Shown here: positions 10,441 through 20,951 of the stretch, one piece after another
How positions within the stretch are numbered: the first letter of the stretch is position 1
How the letters are laid out: each line of letters opens with the position of its first letter
NCBI GenBank assembly: GCA_963662175.1
Contig: OY759223.1
Coordinates: 10,580,249 to 10,644,248 of the forward strand
Length of the DNA: 64,000 nucleotides
Direction of reading: 5' to 3'
DNA from: Aradus depressus
Taxonomy: Eukaryota; Arthropoda; Insecta; Hemiptera; Aradidae
Made by a program: the position numbers and the translations under genes
The notes under the pieces: generated by a model
What the model was told of the DNA's origin: nothing
The model's input: the letters and a program-made list of their open reading frames with translations, nothing else
The model's database searches: none

Positions 10441-11310
10441 CAACTAGAGCTTTGGACACAGCTAAACAATCAACTAGAGCTTTGGACACAGCTAAACAAT
10501 CAACTAGAGCTTTGGACACAGCTAAACAATCAACTAGAGTTTTGGACACAGCTAAACAATCAACTAGAACTTTGGACACAGCTAAACAATCAAATAGAGC
10601 TTTGGACACAGCTAAACAATCAACTAGAGCTTTGGACACAGCTAAACAATCAACTAGAGCTTTGGACACAGCTAAACAATCAACTAGAGCTTTGGACACA
10701 GCTAAACAATCAACTAGAGCTTTGGACACAGCTAAACAATCAACTAGAACTTTGGACACAGCTAAACAATCAAATAGAGCTTTGGACACAGCTAAACAAT
10801 CAACTAGAGCTTTGGACACAGCTAAACAATCAACTAGAGCTTTGGACACAGCTAAACAATCAACTAGAGCTTTGGACACAGCTAAACAATCAACTAGAGC
10901 TTTGGACACAGCTAAACAATCAACTAGAGCTTTGGACACAGCTAAACAATCAACTAGAACTTTGGACACAGCTAAACAATCAAATAGAGCTTTGGACACA
11001 GCTAAACAATCAACTAGAGCTTTGGACACAGCTAAACAATCAACTAGAACTTTGGACACAGCTAAACAATCAACTAGAACTTTGGACACAGCTAAACAAT
11101 CAACTAGAGCTTTGGACACAGCTAAACAATCAAATAGAGCTTTGGATGCAGCTAAACAATCAACTAGAGCTTTGGACACAGCTAAACAATCAACTAGAGC
11201 TTTGGACACAGCTAAACAATCAACTAGAGCTTTGGACACAGCTAAACAATCAACTAGAGCTTTGGACACAGCTAAACAATCAACTAGAGCTTTGGATCCA
11301 GCTAAACAAC
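10441..11310. repeat. 30-bp tandem array, 29 units
   Basis: Unit caactagagctttggacaca gctaaacaat, 29 consecutive copies, nearly all identical. Variants are gaac for gagc (units 5, 11, 18, 21, 22), caaat for caact (units 6, 12, 19, 24), gatgca (unit 24) and gatcca (unit 29). Because the unit is 10 codons long without stops, long open frames appear on both strands; they have no start, no codon bias and no other sequence, so they are not genes. Confidence 0.98.
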
Positions 11311-12394
11311 TAGACTAACAACAACCGGCTGAGGAAAGTCCCCTGGTGGAGCGAGGACCTCACCCTCGCCAAGAGGGCTGTTTATCTTGCCAGGAGGCGG
11401 TACCAGCGGTGCCGATTATACACAGGGAAGAGTACCGGCAGCTCAGCGAGGCCTACGGTCGGAGCATGGAAGCCGCCAAGAAAACAAGCTGGGGGAAGTT
11501 TGTTGAGGATGAGACTAGCAAAAACCCGTGGGGGATTCCTTACCGGATCGCCACTGGGATGATCAGGGCGGTCGCCCCGGTAGCCTCGGTCAGGGAGGGC
11601 ATCCAGTATGCCTCGTCCCTGGAAGAGGCCGGCGGGATGTACTAAGCCAGGCCTTCCCGGAGGACGACTTGGCCGGGGATACACCCACCAAACTTAACAT
11701 CAGGCGCGCTACCCGTGACTTGCCGGACACGGAGAATGCCCCTGATGGGGATGAAATGGATCTGACCCTGGTGATTGGGAGGCAGAAGAGTGGTGGCGCC
11801 CTTGGGAGCGATCTCATGGACGCAGCCATAATCAAGAAAGCCTTCCCGGTCATTAAGACAGATCTACTCTACTTGTACAATGCCTGCCTAAGTCGAGGCC
11901 ACTTCCCGAGTGCTTGGAAACGAGCCATAGTGTGCACGTTTGTCAAGCCTGGGGATAGGGACCTTTCCTTGGCAGGCAGCTACAGACCAATCAGTCTTCT
12001 GTCTCTGTTCGGTAAGATACTGGAGGGACTTGTCCTCGACAGAATCCGCACACAGGTAGACGCCTTCGTATCCCCTAAACAGTATGGTTGCTTGAAGGGC
12101 AGGTCAACCGAGGACGCGTTGACAACAGTGAGGTCGGAGGTTGAAGGGAACAGAAGCAAATATGCTCTCTGTATCTTCTTTGACATCGCGGCGGCGTTCG
12201 ACTGCGCCTGGTGGCCAGCCATCCTCACGCGACTGCGTGCTATGGGACCGCCTAGGAATATATTTGGGCTGATATCCAGTTTCCTTGACGGCCGTTCTGC
12301 GGCTGAGAGCCAGTTGTATGCTAGTACTTCGGTGAACATCACCAGAGGATGTCCCCAGGGCTCGGTCTTAGGACCAACACTCTGGAATGGATTG
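11311..12394 (+). pseudogene. R1/Jockey-like LINE RT fragment inside a 30-bp array
   Basis: Non-LTR ORF2 fragment in three frames. From 11330: RLRKVPWWSEDLTLAKRAVY LARRRYQ; from ~11405 in the next frame: EEYRQLSEAYGRSMEAAKKT SWGKF and NPWGIPYRIATG; from ~11645 in the third: FPEDDLAGD and the RT itself, with SYRPISLLSLFGKILE, FVSPKQYGCLKGRSTEDAL, motif A CIFFDIAAAFDCAWW and motif B CPQGSVLGPTLWN. It stops before motif C (YADD). The style (WW.EDL, NPWG, SYRPI.LL, AFD.AWW) is that of R1-type elements. Two frameshifts make it inactive. Both ends abut units of the same tandem array without a target duplication. Confidence 0.88.
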
Positions 12395-12648
12395 GCTAAA
12401 CAATCAAATAGAGCTTTGGATGCAGCTAAACAATCAACTAGAGCTTTGGATGCAGCTAAACAATCAACTAGAGCTTTGGATGCAGCTAAACAATCAACTA
12501 GAGCTTTGGATGCAGCTAAACAATCAACTAGAGCTTTGGATGCAGCTAAACAATCAACTAGAGCTTTGGATGCAGCTAAACAATCAACTAGAGCTTTGGA
12601 TGCAGCTAAACAATCAACTAGAGCTTTGGACACAGCTAAACAATCAAC
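12395..12648. repeat. 30-bp tandem array, 8 further units
   Basis: Continuation of the same array after the LINE fragment, in the same orientation. Seven of the units carry gatgca, the variant present only once in the first array; the last unit is back to gacaca. Confidence 0.97.
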
Positions 12649-13043
12649 ATTTTAGAAAAATGTGAGAAAAGCAAAAAACGTGGTTCTTTGACATTTCTAA
12701 GATTATATTATATCATACACTATAACATATTATCAACAAAACTTATTAGAATAGTGATTAGTTGAGAGGTGAGATAAGTAAAAGCCGCGCACCTTCTCTT
12801 TTACGGTCTCCCCACAATATTCAAAAATAATAAAATAATCCTGTTACAAAAGTCTTGTTTCACAACATGATTAAAACATGATTTCATATTTAGCTTTAAT
12901 TTTTATTTTTTTGACCGAGTTCCTTCACTGATGTGCTGTTATAAGGTCTGTCGAAATCATTGTTTGTTTTATATTTTCATTGCTATAGGCTGGCATCTCA
13001 AAATTTTGAATAGAAGGGGGTTGTGGATAGCCCAAAACATAAA

Positions 13044-13355
13044 ATGAGTTTATTTAATACATTCAACAGTAATTTTAATATATAATATATTTATCACAGC
13101 ATCACTTCAAAACTGTTTTGACTTTGTGTCTGAATATAGAGGTTGACTCAATAATTATGTTCTATAAAAGAAAGATTCTGATTGACAGAAGGAATAGTTA
13201 ACATAAAGAACACATATATTATAGATGCAGAGATACTGTGAAACACTTAATAAAATATATAAAGAAAATAAGAGTTTTTTAAAAATATTATCTATTTCAT
13301 AAAATATATGGGAGTACTTTCGGTATTGTTACAATTTTCAGTCACGGCTTAACAA
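13044..13355 (+). repeat. ~310-bp duplicated block, copy 1
   Basis: Over 90 per cent identical to 14391-14718 from atgagtttatt to cttaacaa. Contains the foldback-family strings gcagagatactgtgaaac and gggagtactttcggtatt. Copy 1 lacks ~10-20 bp present in copy 2. Confidence 0.88.
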
Positions 13356-13944
13356 ATACAGTATGCTTTATATATATTAAAACATAAAATGAGTCCTAAC
13401 AGTTGGTCATATATTAATGAAACTTGCAGGGTACTTCTAGGATGATCCAACTTAGGATATAGGCTGTGTAACATCTCAAAATTCGGAGTGGCAGAGAAAA
13501 GAAAATGAGTGATTAATCAGATTTTCATTCATCACTCTGTGTGAAATAATATAAGCAATGTTACAGTTAACAACCGGACAGAGAACGTTATTTACCTTAA
13601 AGCTTGAAACATATATATATATATAAAGATAAAATCGTATTGACGATCACTTTTTAAAATGATAAGAATTATCTTAAACATTTCTTATCATAAATGGCCT
13701 TGATATGTAAAGAAAAAGTACTAATTGTAAGGGTTAATTTAAGGCAATGGCATCACCGTTATAGTCTATCTTATATGAAGAAAACATATAAAACAAAATT
13801 TGTTTAATATTTAATATAAGAAGCAAAATAAACAATCTAAAAAATAAAAACTAACGAACCAAATTCTTTGAGATTGCCTTCATATTGTGTTTTAAGACTC
13901 ACCTGGAACAAAAATATAAAATTAAAATTCATTAAAAACAATGA

Positions 13945-14153
13945 TTCCGTCCTTCGGATGGGACGTTAAGCGATGGTCCCGAGCCTGTACAATGTCAGGT
14001 ACTCGTTAAAGACCCCTACCCTAGATGAATAAAAATTTAGGACTCCCACAGTAGAGTCGGACTCATGTCCACCAGAGTGACGACAGAGCGCTCTGGTAGT
14101 AGGCGATATGACCTCGTTGTTAAAGCCCGGGCATGAGTCATAAAACCTAACCT
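13945..14153 (+). mobile_element. 5'-truncated SINE
   Basis: Starts at TCCGTCCTTCGG, lacks the head and ends CCTAACCT. Target duplication AAAACAATGA at 13935-13944 and 14154-14163. Confidence 0.88.
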
Positions 14154-14219
14154 AAAACAATGAATATACAATAAAATATAGATATATATTTACAGTTTTA
14201 TTATTCTCCCAATTTATTT

Positions 14220-14390
14220 TTGGTATTTACAACCTGGCAAATAGACGTGTCAGGAAAAACAGTAATTATTCCGAATCGGGCCTCCACCCCAAATCAAGCA
14301 ATAAATTTTCTTGGAATCTCAATAGATGAAAAACTTGACTGGAACACTCATATTGTGTGTCTCCTGGGTAAGTTGGCTAGGTATTTATTT
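14220..14390 (+). pseudogene. LINE RT fragment, part 1 (interrupted)
   Basis: Plus-strand frame reads VSGKTVIIPNRASTPNQAIN then FLGISIDEKLDWNTHIVCLL GKLAR, the FLGI.iD..L.W..Hi segment that follows the catalytic palm in many LINE RTs. It breaks off where a ~330-bp repeat block (14391-14718) begins; the same polypeptide resumes at about 14790. Confidence 0.7.
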
Positions 14391-14718
14391 ATGAGTTTAT
14401 TCAATATATTCAACAGTAATTTTAATATATAATATATTTATCAAAGCATCACTTCAAAACTGTTTTGACTTTGTGTCTGAATATAGAGGTTGACTCAATA
14501 ATTATGTTCTATAAAACAAAGATTCTGATTGACAGAAGGAATAGTTAACAGAAAGAACACATGTATTATAGATACTTAACATTTTTGCAGAGATACTGTG
14601 AAACAATTAATAAAAAATATAAAGAAAATAAGAGTTTTTTAAAAATATTATCTATTTCACAAAATATATAAAATATATGGGAGTACTTTCGGTATTGCTA
14701 CAATTTTCAGCTTAACAA
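14391..14718 (+). repeat. ~330-bp duplicated block, copy 2 (splits a LINE)
   Basis: Second copy of 13044-13355. It stands between the two halves of one LINE RT fragment. Its end shows a degenerate version of the hammerhead-like foldback arm. Confidence 0.88.
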
Positions 14719-14784
14719 GAATATTTTTTATTGATGATGGGATACAAATTTCACATAAAGCATCCTTGTATGCCTAGTAGAAAC

Positions 14785-15050
14785 ACAGCGCAAATTGAAA
14801 ACAGCGATCTCTGACGATTTTATATTGACTACATACCACGCATTCTTTAACAGTTTGATTTCGTATGGAACGCTATTGTGGGGAAATTCTCCTTTGGCAT
14901 AAAAAAAATGTTATATATCAAAAACGCACGATTAGGATTTATTTTAGCAGGTATTTTGATACACATGTTTGTGTATATTATTATAAATTCAGAATCTCCT
15001 TAAACAACCCAAAAGTGAATTTAGGTAGAGCAAGAAGAGGTCGCTTCTAA
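14785..15050 (+). pseudogene. LINE RT fragment, part 2
   Basis: Plus-strand reading TTYHAFFNSLISYGTLLWGN SPLA, then a stop and frame change to IYQKRTIRI, and finally LNNPKVNLGRARRGRF. This is the S.YG..LWG...QKRAIRI series expected directly downstream of the fragment at 14220-14390, so both belong to one LINE copy split by an insertion. Frameshifts and stops make it inactive. Confidence 0.7.
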
Positions 15051-15384
15051 TGAGGGGACCTTAACATGCAATTATTTCTATATTGCAGTCCAACAACTCA
15101 AGGACATGACGAAAACTATAGAGGACATCCGAAGGTGCGTCAGAAGTAGGATAAGAGTAATATTCCAATTGAGCTGTGTGTTGGAACTAAGTGGTCACAG
15201 CGAGGCTCGTGCCAATCCACCCTCAGGATGCACCGTATTAACATGCAAATCTCCATCAATAGTGCAATTCAATATTTTTGCAACAGTAATGAAAATTAAA
15301 TTTAGATGAAATTTTTATTCTGTGACCAAGCTCCACAAAGAATAAATACATTAAAAGTCTGAGGTAGCGCTCCATATTTTTTTT

Positions 15385-15472
15385 TATCCGGGAGGTAAAA
15401 AAAACCTTGAGCACACCGTCCTTCGGATGGGACGTTAAGCGATGGTTCCGAGCCTCTGCAGTGTCACTATAA
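15385..15472 (+). mobile_element. SINE central fragment
   Basis: Tatccgggaggtaaaa ... gtccttcggatgggacg is recognisable; both ends are missing. It passes directly into a repeat X copy. Confidence 0.7.
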
Positions 15473-15960
15473 AACAGTTGACTTCATAGGGGCTACTAAA
15501 TTTTGTGTCGATAAATTCATTACATCGGCAGTTATTAGGGTATTTGAATTGAGCCCCATCTCAAAACCCCTGCTTCCCCTCAGCCGATATCTCTGAAATT
15601 TAACAGGTTATGTCCACATTGGGCTTTAATTTTAAATATGAAATTTCATGTCGATATGTTCATTTCATCGGCAGTTATTAGAGTATTTGAATTGAGCCCT
15701 CACCCCGAAACCCTCCCTTCCCTTCATCCGATACCCCTGAAATTAGACAGGTAATGTCCACATTGGGTTTTAATTTAAATATGAAATTTCATGTCGATAT
15801 GTTCATTACATCGGAAGTTATTGGCTTTTGAGTTAAGCCCCACTCTAATCCCCCCTTCTCTTTTAACGATTCCTCTAAAAATTAATGTGTCGTCCTTATT
15901 GTGTTTGCTCTGAGCGTTTTCTTATAGACTCTTTTGTAGCGACTTATGTACTTTCATAGT
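15473..15960 (-). repeat. repeat X, three modules
   Basis: Modules ttcattacatcggcagttat at ~15520, 15660 and 15800, each ending in a cccctt... tract. 15961-16197 shows nothing recognisable. Confidence 0.82.
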
Positions 15961-16204
15961 TGAGGGTCTAGCATGAAGCGATTTCATTTTTTCCTAAAAA
16001 TAAATCTTGATAGATTAACCATTTCTATATAAAATTGGTTCCGAGAGAGAGTGGAACTTTTTATTTTATAAATAATTTGAGCTGGGGAGGTACAATATCA
16101 GAAATTCACTCCGATAAATCTTTTCTTTTCTTATTAAGAAGCAAAATGCGTTCACCATCAAATTTTGAAATTTAAATTATTGCTTATTTGTTTGCTTTTG
16201 TGTC

Positions 16205-16858
16205 TCATGCCCGGGCTTTAACTACGAGGTCATGTCGCCTACTACTACTGATAGAGTCTTCCATTGCTCTGGTGGACATGAGCCATTGGCAACCCAGGTT
16301 TAGTTTCCTTGGATACGGATCTTCAATGATTAGCTGATATATTTTCCTACGCCGGTACGCTTCCAAGTACCGCCATGCGTCTCCTAGCAGCCCAGTACAC
16401 TGCAGATTTTTTCGTCGCAGTGCAGTTTCCTCTATTAGCAGTTCTGACGTCCTGGAGAGCAGGGCACATGTCAAGATGCTGCGCTGTCATGTGCTGCTCT
16501 CTCTCGCAGAGGACGCAGTAGGGGTTGTCCGCAACTCGGATCCGACGAAGATGTACCTACCTGAAGAAAATCGTTTCCGGTCAACAGTCCTCGAGGTAGG
16601 TCTGGTGGCAGCCGGCCCCTTGTCTCCCCCAACACCCGCCACTGCTTTCCCTCGGCTTTCATCGAGTGCTCCAGCTTCACGACATTCTGGAGGAAACTCT
16701 TCACTATACGTTTCGCGGCTTCCATAGTCAGCGGGTGTTCGAATTGTTCCATGAGGGAGCCTGCCTTGGCCAGCCGGTCCGCCTCCTCATTCCCATGGAC
16801 ACCACAATGTCCTGGAATCCACTGAAGCACAACCGTTGACCAGCTGAGATTGTACAGG
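16205..16858 (-). pseudogene. LINE ORF2 C-terminus with RNase H (SINE partner)
   Basis: Minus-strand relic of a non-LTR retrotransposon ORF2. The frame 16830-16471 gives LQWIPGHCGVHGNEEADRLA, the His and Asp end of an RNase H domain, then a downstream region ending near DFLQVGTSSS with Cys residues. A frameshift near 16474 moves into the frame ending at 16205, with LLGDAWRYLEAYRRRKIYQL and a final MSTRAMEDSISSSRRHDLVV plus KARA and stop. The last ~80 bp are nearly the same as the 3' part of the local SINE, where the same codons read MSTRVTKERSGSRRYDLVVK. The upstream end joins SINE-like sequence at about 16860. Clade not assigned (RNase H LINEs include I, Loa, Outcast and R1-like groups). No start, and frameshifted, so inactive. 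Confidence 0.82.
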
Positions 16859-16930
16859 TTTTTTTAACCTCCCAGTTAATTACGAAACCGCGATCTTGAG
16901 TACAGTATTCAAGCATGCTAACATGCAGTT
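16859..16930 (-). mobile_element. SINE-like head joined to the RNase H LINE
   Basis: Minus strand reads gcatgcttgaatac, ctcaagatcgcggtttcg, ctgggaggttaaaa, i.e. the B-box half of the SINE head and the start of its centre, directly followed by LINE ORF2 sequence. The A box is missing. Confidence 0.65.
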
Positions 16931-17428
16931 TGCAGTAACACAATAAAATTACAAAAGGAATGTAAGCTCTATATAATTGTTGTCCATCCTCTATTCCCTC
17001 CATCCATACCAGCCGATTTAGCTGAAAATCAATTTTTTTATTTATTTATGAACTTATATACACATACAAAATTTTGAAACTATTGATTATTATTCCATTA
17101 GGTCTTTAGATGAATTATTATGTTATGCCCTCATTCGGGCCACATTTCATTGAAGTCAATGATCCATGAATTTTTATTTTATTTTGTTATTTTATCCTAT
17201 TAATGTATTCCACTTATCTTAATCTTATTTTATGAGCCTAACCTAAGTTGACTTCATAAAAATGTCTTTATCTATTTTATGCTAATAAGGTAAGAATAAA
17301 TAAAAAATAATTTATAAGGTAATATGTCTCTCATAATCATCTCTTTAAATGGCGTCCTGTTAATGAGACATCTTTTTTTTTTTTTTATTAAATCTTTTTT
17401 TATTGAGAAACCTTGAGGTGGTCTAGAC

Positions 17429-17455
17429 CAGGGGTTCTCAAACTGTGCTACGGGA
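17429..17455 (+). mobile_element. lone hAT terminus
   Basis: CAGGGGTTCTCAAACTGTG is the usual first ~19 bp of many animal hAT elements. The opposite end is not visible. Confidence 0.4.
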
Positions 17456-17474
17456 AGAATGTGTATATTTTTTG

Positions 17475-18390
17475 TACTTCCTTCGCTATATGAAGTATAG
17501 GGAAAGTTATGTAATCGGCCTAAAATTCGATGTTGAGTTTTCACTGAAATTTAATGTTATCTGACCCCCTGATTCCAAATATGAGGGCGCCGGTAACTCA
17601 GTGGTATGCGTGCTTGTCTGCTGAGTTCAAAAACGTGGGTTCGAAATCCGACCGAGGCCCTTAGTTTATTTTATCTGGGAGGTAAAATAAACTTAAGCAC
17701 GCCGTCCTTCGAATGGGACGTTAAGCGATGGTCCCAAGCCTGTACAATGTCAGGTACTCGTTAAAGACCCCTGCCCTAGCTGAATAAAAATTTAGGATAG
17801 GCAAAATTTAGGACTCCCACAGTAGGGTCGGGCTCATGTCCACCAGAGGGACGAAAGAGCGCTCTGGTAGTAGGCGATATGATCTCGTACTTAAAGTCCG
17901 GGCATTAGTCATAAAACCTAACCTAACCAAATATGAAAAAAAAAAATTGTCGGTGAATCATCAGCTATGTATTAGCCCAGAACGAATTACTCAATTAACT
18001 TTTCGCTCCCCCTCCAATACCAGTCGACCGTTGGCGCTAATATTAAACAGTTGACTTACATAGGGACTCAAATCCTTCCAGCACCCTTTACCTTCAGCCG
18101 ATATCACTGAAATGTTTTCAGGCATTTTTTTTTTATTTAAATATGAAATTTCATGTCGATACATTTATTACAACAGCAGTTATTGGGATTTTTGAGTCGA
18201 GCACCTTCTGATTTCCCCCTTCCCTTCTAACGATTTCTCTAAAAATTATTAAGTGTCGCCCTTATGGTGTTTCAAATTCACATATGAAATTTTGTGTCGA
18301 TACATTCATTCGGTCTCCTTTGGCCGATTTGACTGAAATCGATAGGTGTCGTCGTTAGAGTGTTCTGGATTCACATGTAAAATTGCTAAA
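17475..18390. repeat. repeat X (two halves, SINE between)
   Basis: 17475-17574 is in plus orientation (cgctatatgaagtataggg...), interrupted by the SINE 17585-17926; 17937-18390 is in minus orientation. The change of orientation at the A-run means two X pieces were joined here. Confidence 0.78.
17585..17926 (+). mobile_element. SINE inserted in repeat X
   Basis: Complete copy with head and CCTAACC tail. Target duplication CCAAATATGA at 17575-17584 and 17927-17936; the target is the gattccaaatatgaaaa module of repeat X. Confidence 0.93.
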
Positions 18391-18744
18391 CTTGGGTTTT
18401 CGCACGATTACAATACTTCCTTATATTATAGGTATAAAAAGTAAAAATAAAATAGATAAATCGATAAATTGAATCTCTTATCGATTTAATGTTTATACAA
18501 TACATCGATATTTTGTTTTCAATATGCATCCCGAGTGAGGAGCCGAATAATATAACCAATTGTGGCAATGACCTGCCTCCGTGTCAGGGGAGGCAGACAT
18601 GTTCTCTCCCTTCATTCATTATACATGCTTCAAACGTTTTTATTTGTTTTGGCGTCTGTTTGTAGTTTATTTGTAAGTCTGGGCAACAAGAAGAACAACA
18701 AAAGGATTGTATAGACACCCTAAGAACCTTATACACGTGTTACT

Positions 18745-19035
18745 GAGAGAATGACGGTAGCATGTTTGCTTACTAAGCTCAAAATCGCGGGTTCAAAACT
18801 CGGTTGAAGCCTTTATTTATTTTTTTTATCTGGGAGGTGAAAAAAAACTTGAGCACGCCGTCCTTCGGATGGGACGTTCAGCGGTGGCCTCGAGCCTGTA
18901 CGATGAGACCCCATCCCTAGAAGAATAAACCAAGGTAGGCAAAGTTTAGGACTGTCAGAGTAGACTCGGGCACAAGCTCACCAGAGTGACGATAGAACGC
19001 TCTGGTAGTAGTTGAAGCCTGGACATGAGTCATAA
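18745..19035 (+). mobile_element. old, diverged SINE
   Basis: Head, centre and tail are all traceable but with many substitutions and short deletions; no target duplication remains visible. Position 18390-18744 holds nothing I recognise. Confidence 0.8.
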
Positions 19036-19308
19036 TGTTGTGCCCTAAGGAACAGGCCTTTGATCTCACTTAAAGAAGAATTATCTTAAGGAAACATAAA
19101 TATGAAATATTTAAATTAAAAATATAATACCATACATATAATAAATAATATCTATTATATTAGTAATTCGGTATTTATTTATTATCTATTATTTATTTAA
19201 AAAATACAATTAATATTATATTTTATATTTCTTTGTATTTTAATATAGGTTGATGTATATAATTTATAAGCTATATTGATGTATACATTCTTATGACGTA
19301 TCCTGTTA

Positions 19309-19837
19309 CAGTAAAACCCCTCTTCATGGTCACCCCTCTCCGACGGAACCTCTTTTTTGGACAATTTTGCGATGTCCTGGCCCGAAGTAAAGGAAATAAT
19401 GTATTTTTATAATAATGTATTTTTTTAAGAAACAGGCATACGTTTGGTTCATTATCTTAAAATCCATAATAACTATTATTATGTGTGTTTTATCTTATTA
19501 TATATTGTTCGTTACCTATATGTATATGATACTTAACATTTTTGCAGAGATATTGTGAAACACTTGATAAAAATAAAGAAAACGTATGTTTTTAAAAAAT
19601 ATTGTCTATTTCACAAATAATTAATTATTTGTGAAATAGACAATATTTTTTAAAAACATACGTTTTCTTTATTTCTATATGTATATGTAATATTAAACAT
19701 AAAAGCAAATTAAACGTTTTGTATATGTATCTAGATACATATAATGAAGTTTTTTTTTTGTTGAACCCTCCTCAACGGACACCTTTCTGCAACGGACAAT
19801 TTTCTTGGTGGCTATCCGTTGCAGAAGGGTTTTATTG
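19309..19837. mobile_element. pogo/Tigger-like MITE inside repeat Y
   Basis: Ends CAGTAAAACCCCTCT and AAGGGTTTTATTG flanked by TA (19307-19308, 19838-19839). Subterminal strings of the type accctcctcaacggacacc recur at both ends, as in pogo-family elements. Removing it rejoins repeat Y (cctgt-TA-ccattttatggtttaacgg). Its middle contains the palindrome 19571-19674. No transposase. Confidence 0.8.
19571..19674. repeat. perfect 104-bp palindrome
   Basis: 52-bp arms, identical without spacer, centred on aataatt|aattatt. The arm (aaagaaaacgtatgttttta ... attgtctatttcac) also occurs singly at 26553-26605. It derives from the foldback family with caatatctctgcaaaaatgt at its outer side. Confidence 0.97.
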
Positions 19838-19879
19838 TACCATTTTATGGTTTAACGGATCCATATTGAAACAGGAGCT

Positions 19880-20597
19880 TCCTATTATTATTATGCTATA
19901 TTGCTATTTATTACTGAAAAAAAATATAAATAAAAATCCTCTCTCAAGCAAAATATAACAAACAGAACTGCGATATAATATAGATACAATGGGTTTCTTT
20001 ACAAAACTGTATTCATCAAGGAAACACTATACAGTTCATTCATAACGGGGAATTAATAGATCAATTTATTTATTGCAATAAAATGTTTTTGAAATGGATA
20101 ATAATGGTTGGAGATTCAGGAGAGAAAGTTTTCATTTCTTATTGGGTAGGTAGAACGAAGGAGTTGTGTGGTCATATATGACCTGGGTCAAGAACAGTGC
20201 AGGGCGCGACGAGGTCATCAATACAGTAATAGATCACCAACAGTTGTGACCCACTCATACTCGTTACCCGTTTTATAATTACCCTAATATTTATTATATA
20301 ATTGTTAAATTATGATCATGAAATAATGTATATGAAAAAAGGTTTTTCTAAAAACTCATTAAATCAAAATTTAACAAAATTTAAGGACGTATATTACAGA
20401 ATATTTTGTTCAAAATTTAATATAAAAAACAATATCTAATACATTTTTTTGAACATTTTTTACATAATTTCATTTAGGATTTTTACTTTAAAATTTCGAT
20501 GGAATAGGGTACTGAGTTTCTGAACTCTGATAGTAGCGACACCATAAGGTGGTCAGCCCTGATCCGGCCATTGAACCAAGATGATTAGCTATATATC
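19880..20597. other. stretch without a recognised gene
   Basis: AT-rich sequence; only a short GC-richer patch at 20160-20270 (gacctgggtcaagaacagtg) stands out, with no identifiable product. Confidence 0.35.
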
Positions 20598-20611
20598 TCA
20601 AAATACGAGTA

Positions 20612-20951
20612 GTTAGTTATTATAACTCATGCCCGGGCTTTAACTACGAGGTCATATCGCCTACTGCCAGAGCGCTCTTTCGTCACTCTACTGGACATGA
20701 GCCAGACTCTACTGTGGGAGTCCTAAATTTTGCCTGCCCTAAATTTGTATTCCCCTAGAGTAGGGATCTTTAACGAGTATCTGACATTGCACAGGCTCGG
20801 GACCATCGCTTAACGTCCCATCCGAAGGACGGCGTGCTTTAGTTTATTTTACCTCCCAGATAAAATAAACTAAGAGCCTCGATCGGGTTTCGAACCCACG
20901 ATCTTGAGCTCAGAAGGCAAGCACGCATACCACTGAGCTACCGGCGCCCTT
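20612..20951 (-). mobile_element. tRNA-derived SINE, CTAA-type tail
   Basis: Complete copy; target duplication TCAAAATACGAGTA at 20598-20611 and 20952-20965. The tail reads ataataactaac instead of CCTAACCT, a variant shared by several diverged copies. Confidence 0.92.

Noticed and set aside
10406..11318. Long open frames (287 and 297 codons) on both strands over the 30-bp array
   Set aside because: A stop-free 30-bp unit keeps all frames open; there is no other sequence, no promoter and no family, so these are by-products of the repeat.
11528..12655. 375-codon frame joining RT motifs to a STRALDAAKQ repeat tail
   Set aside because: The RT part is out of frame with its own upstream region and runs by chance into array units that are open in every frame; not a real fusion gene.
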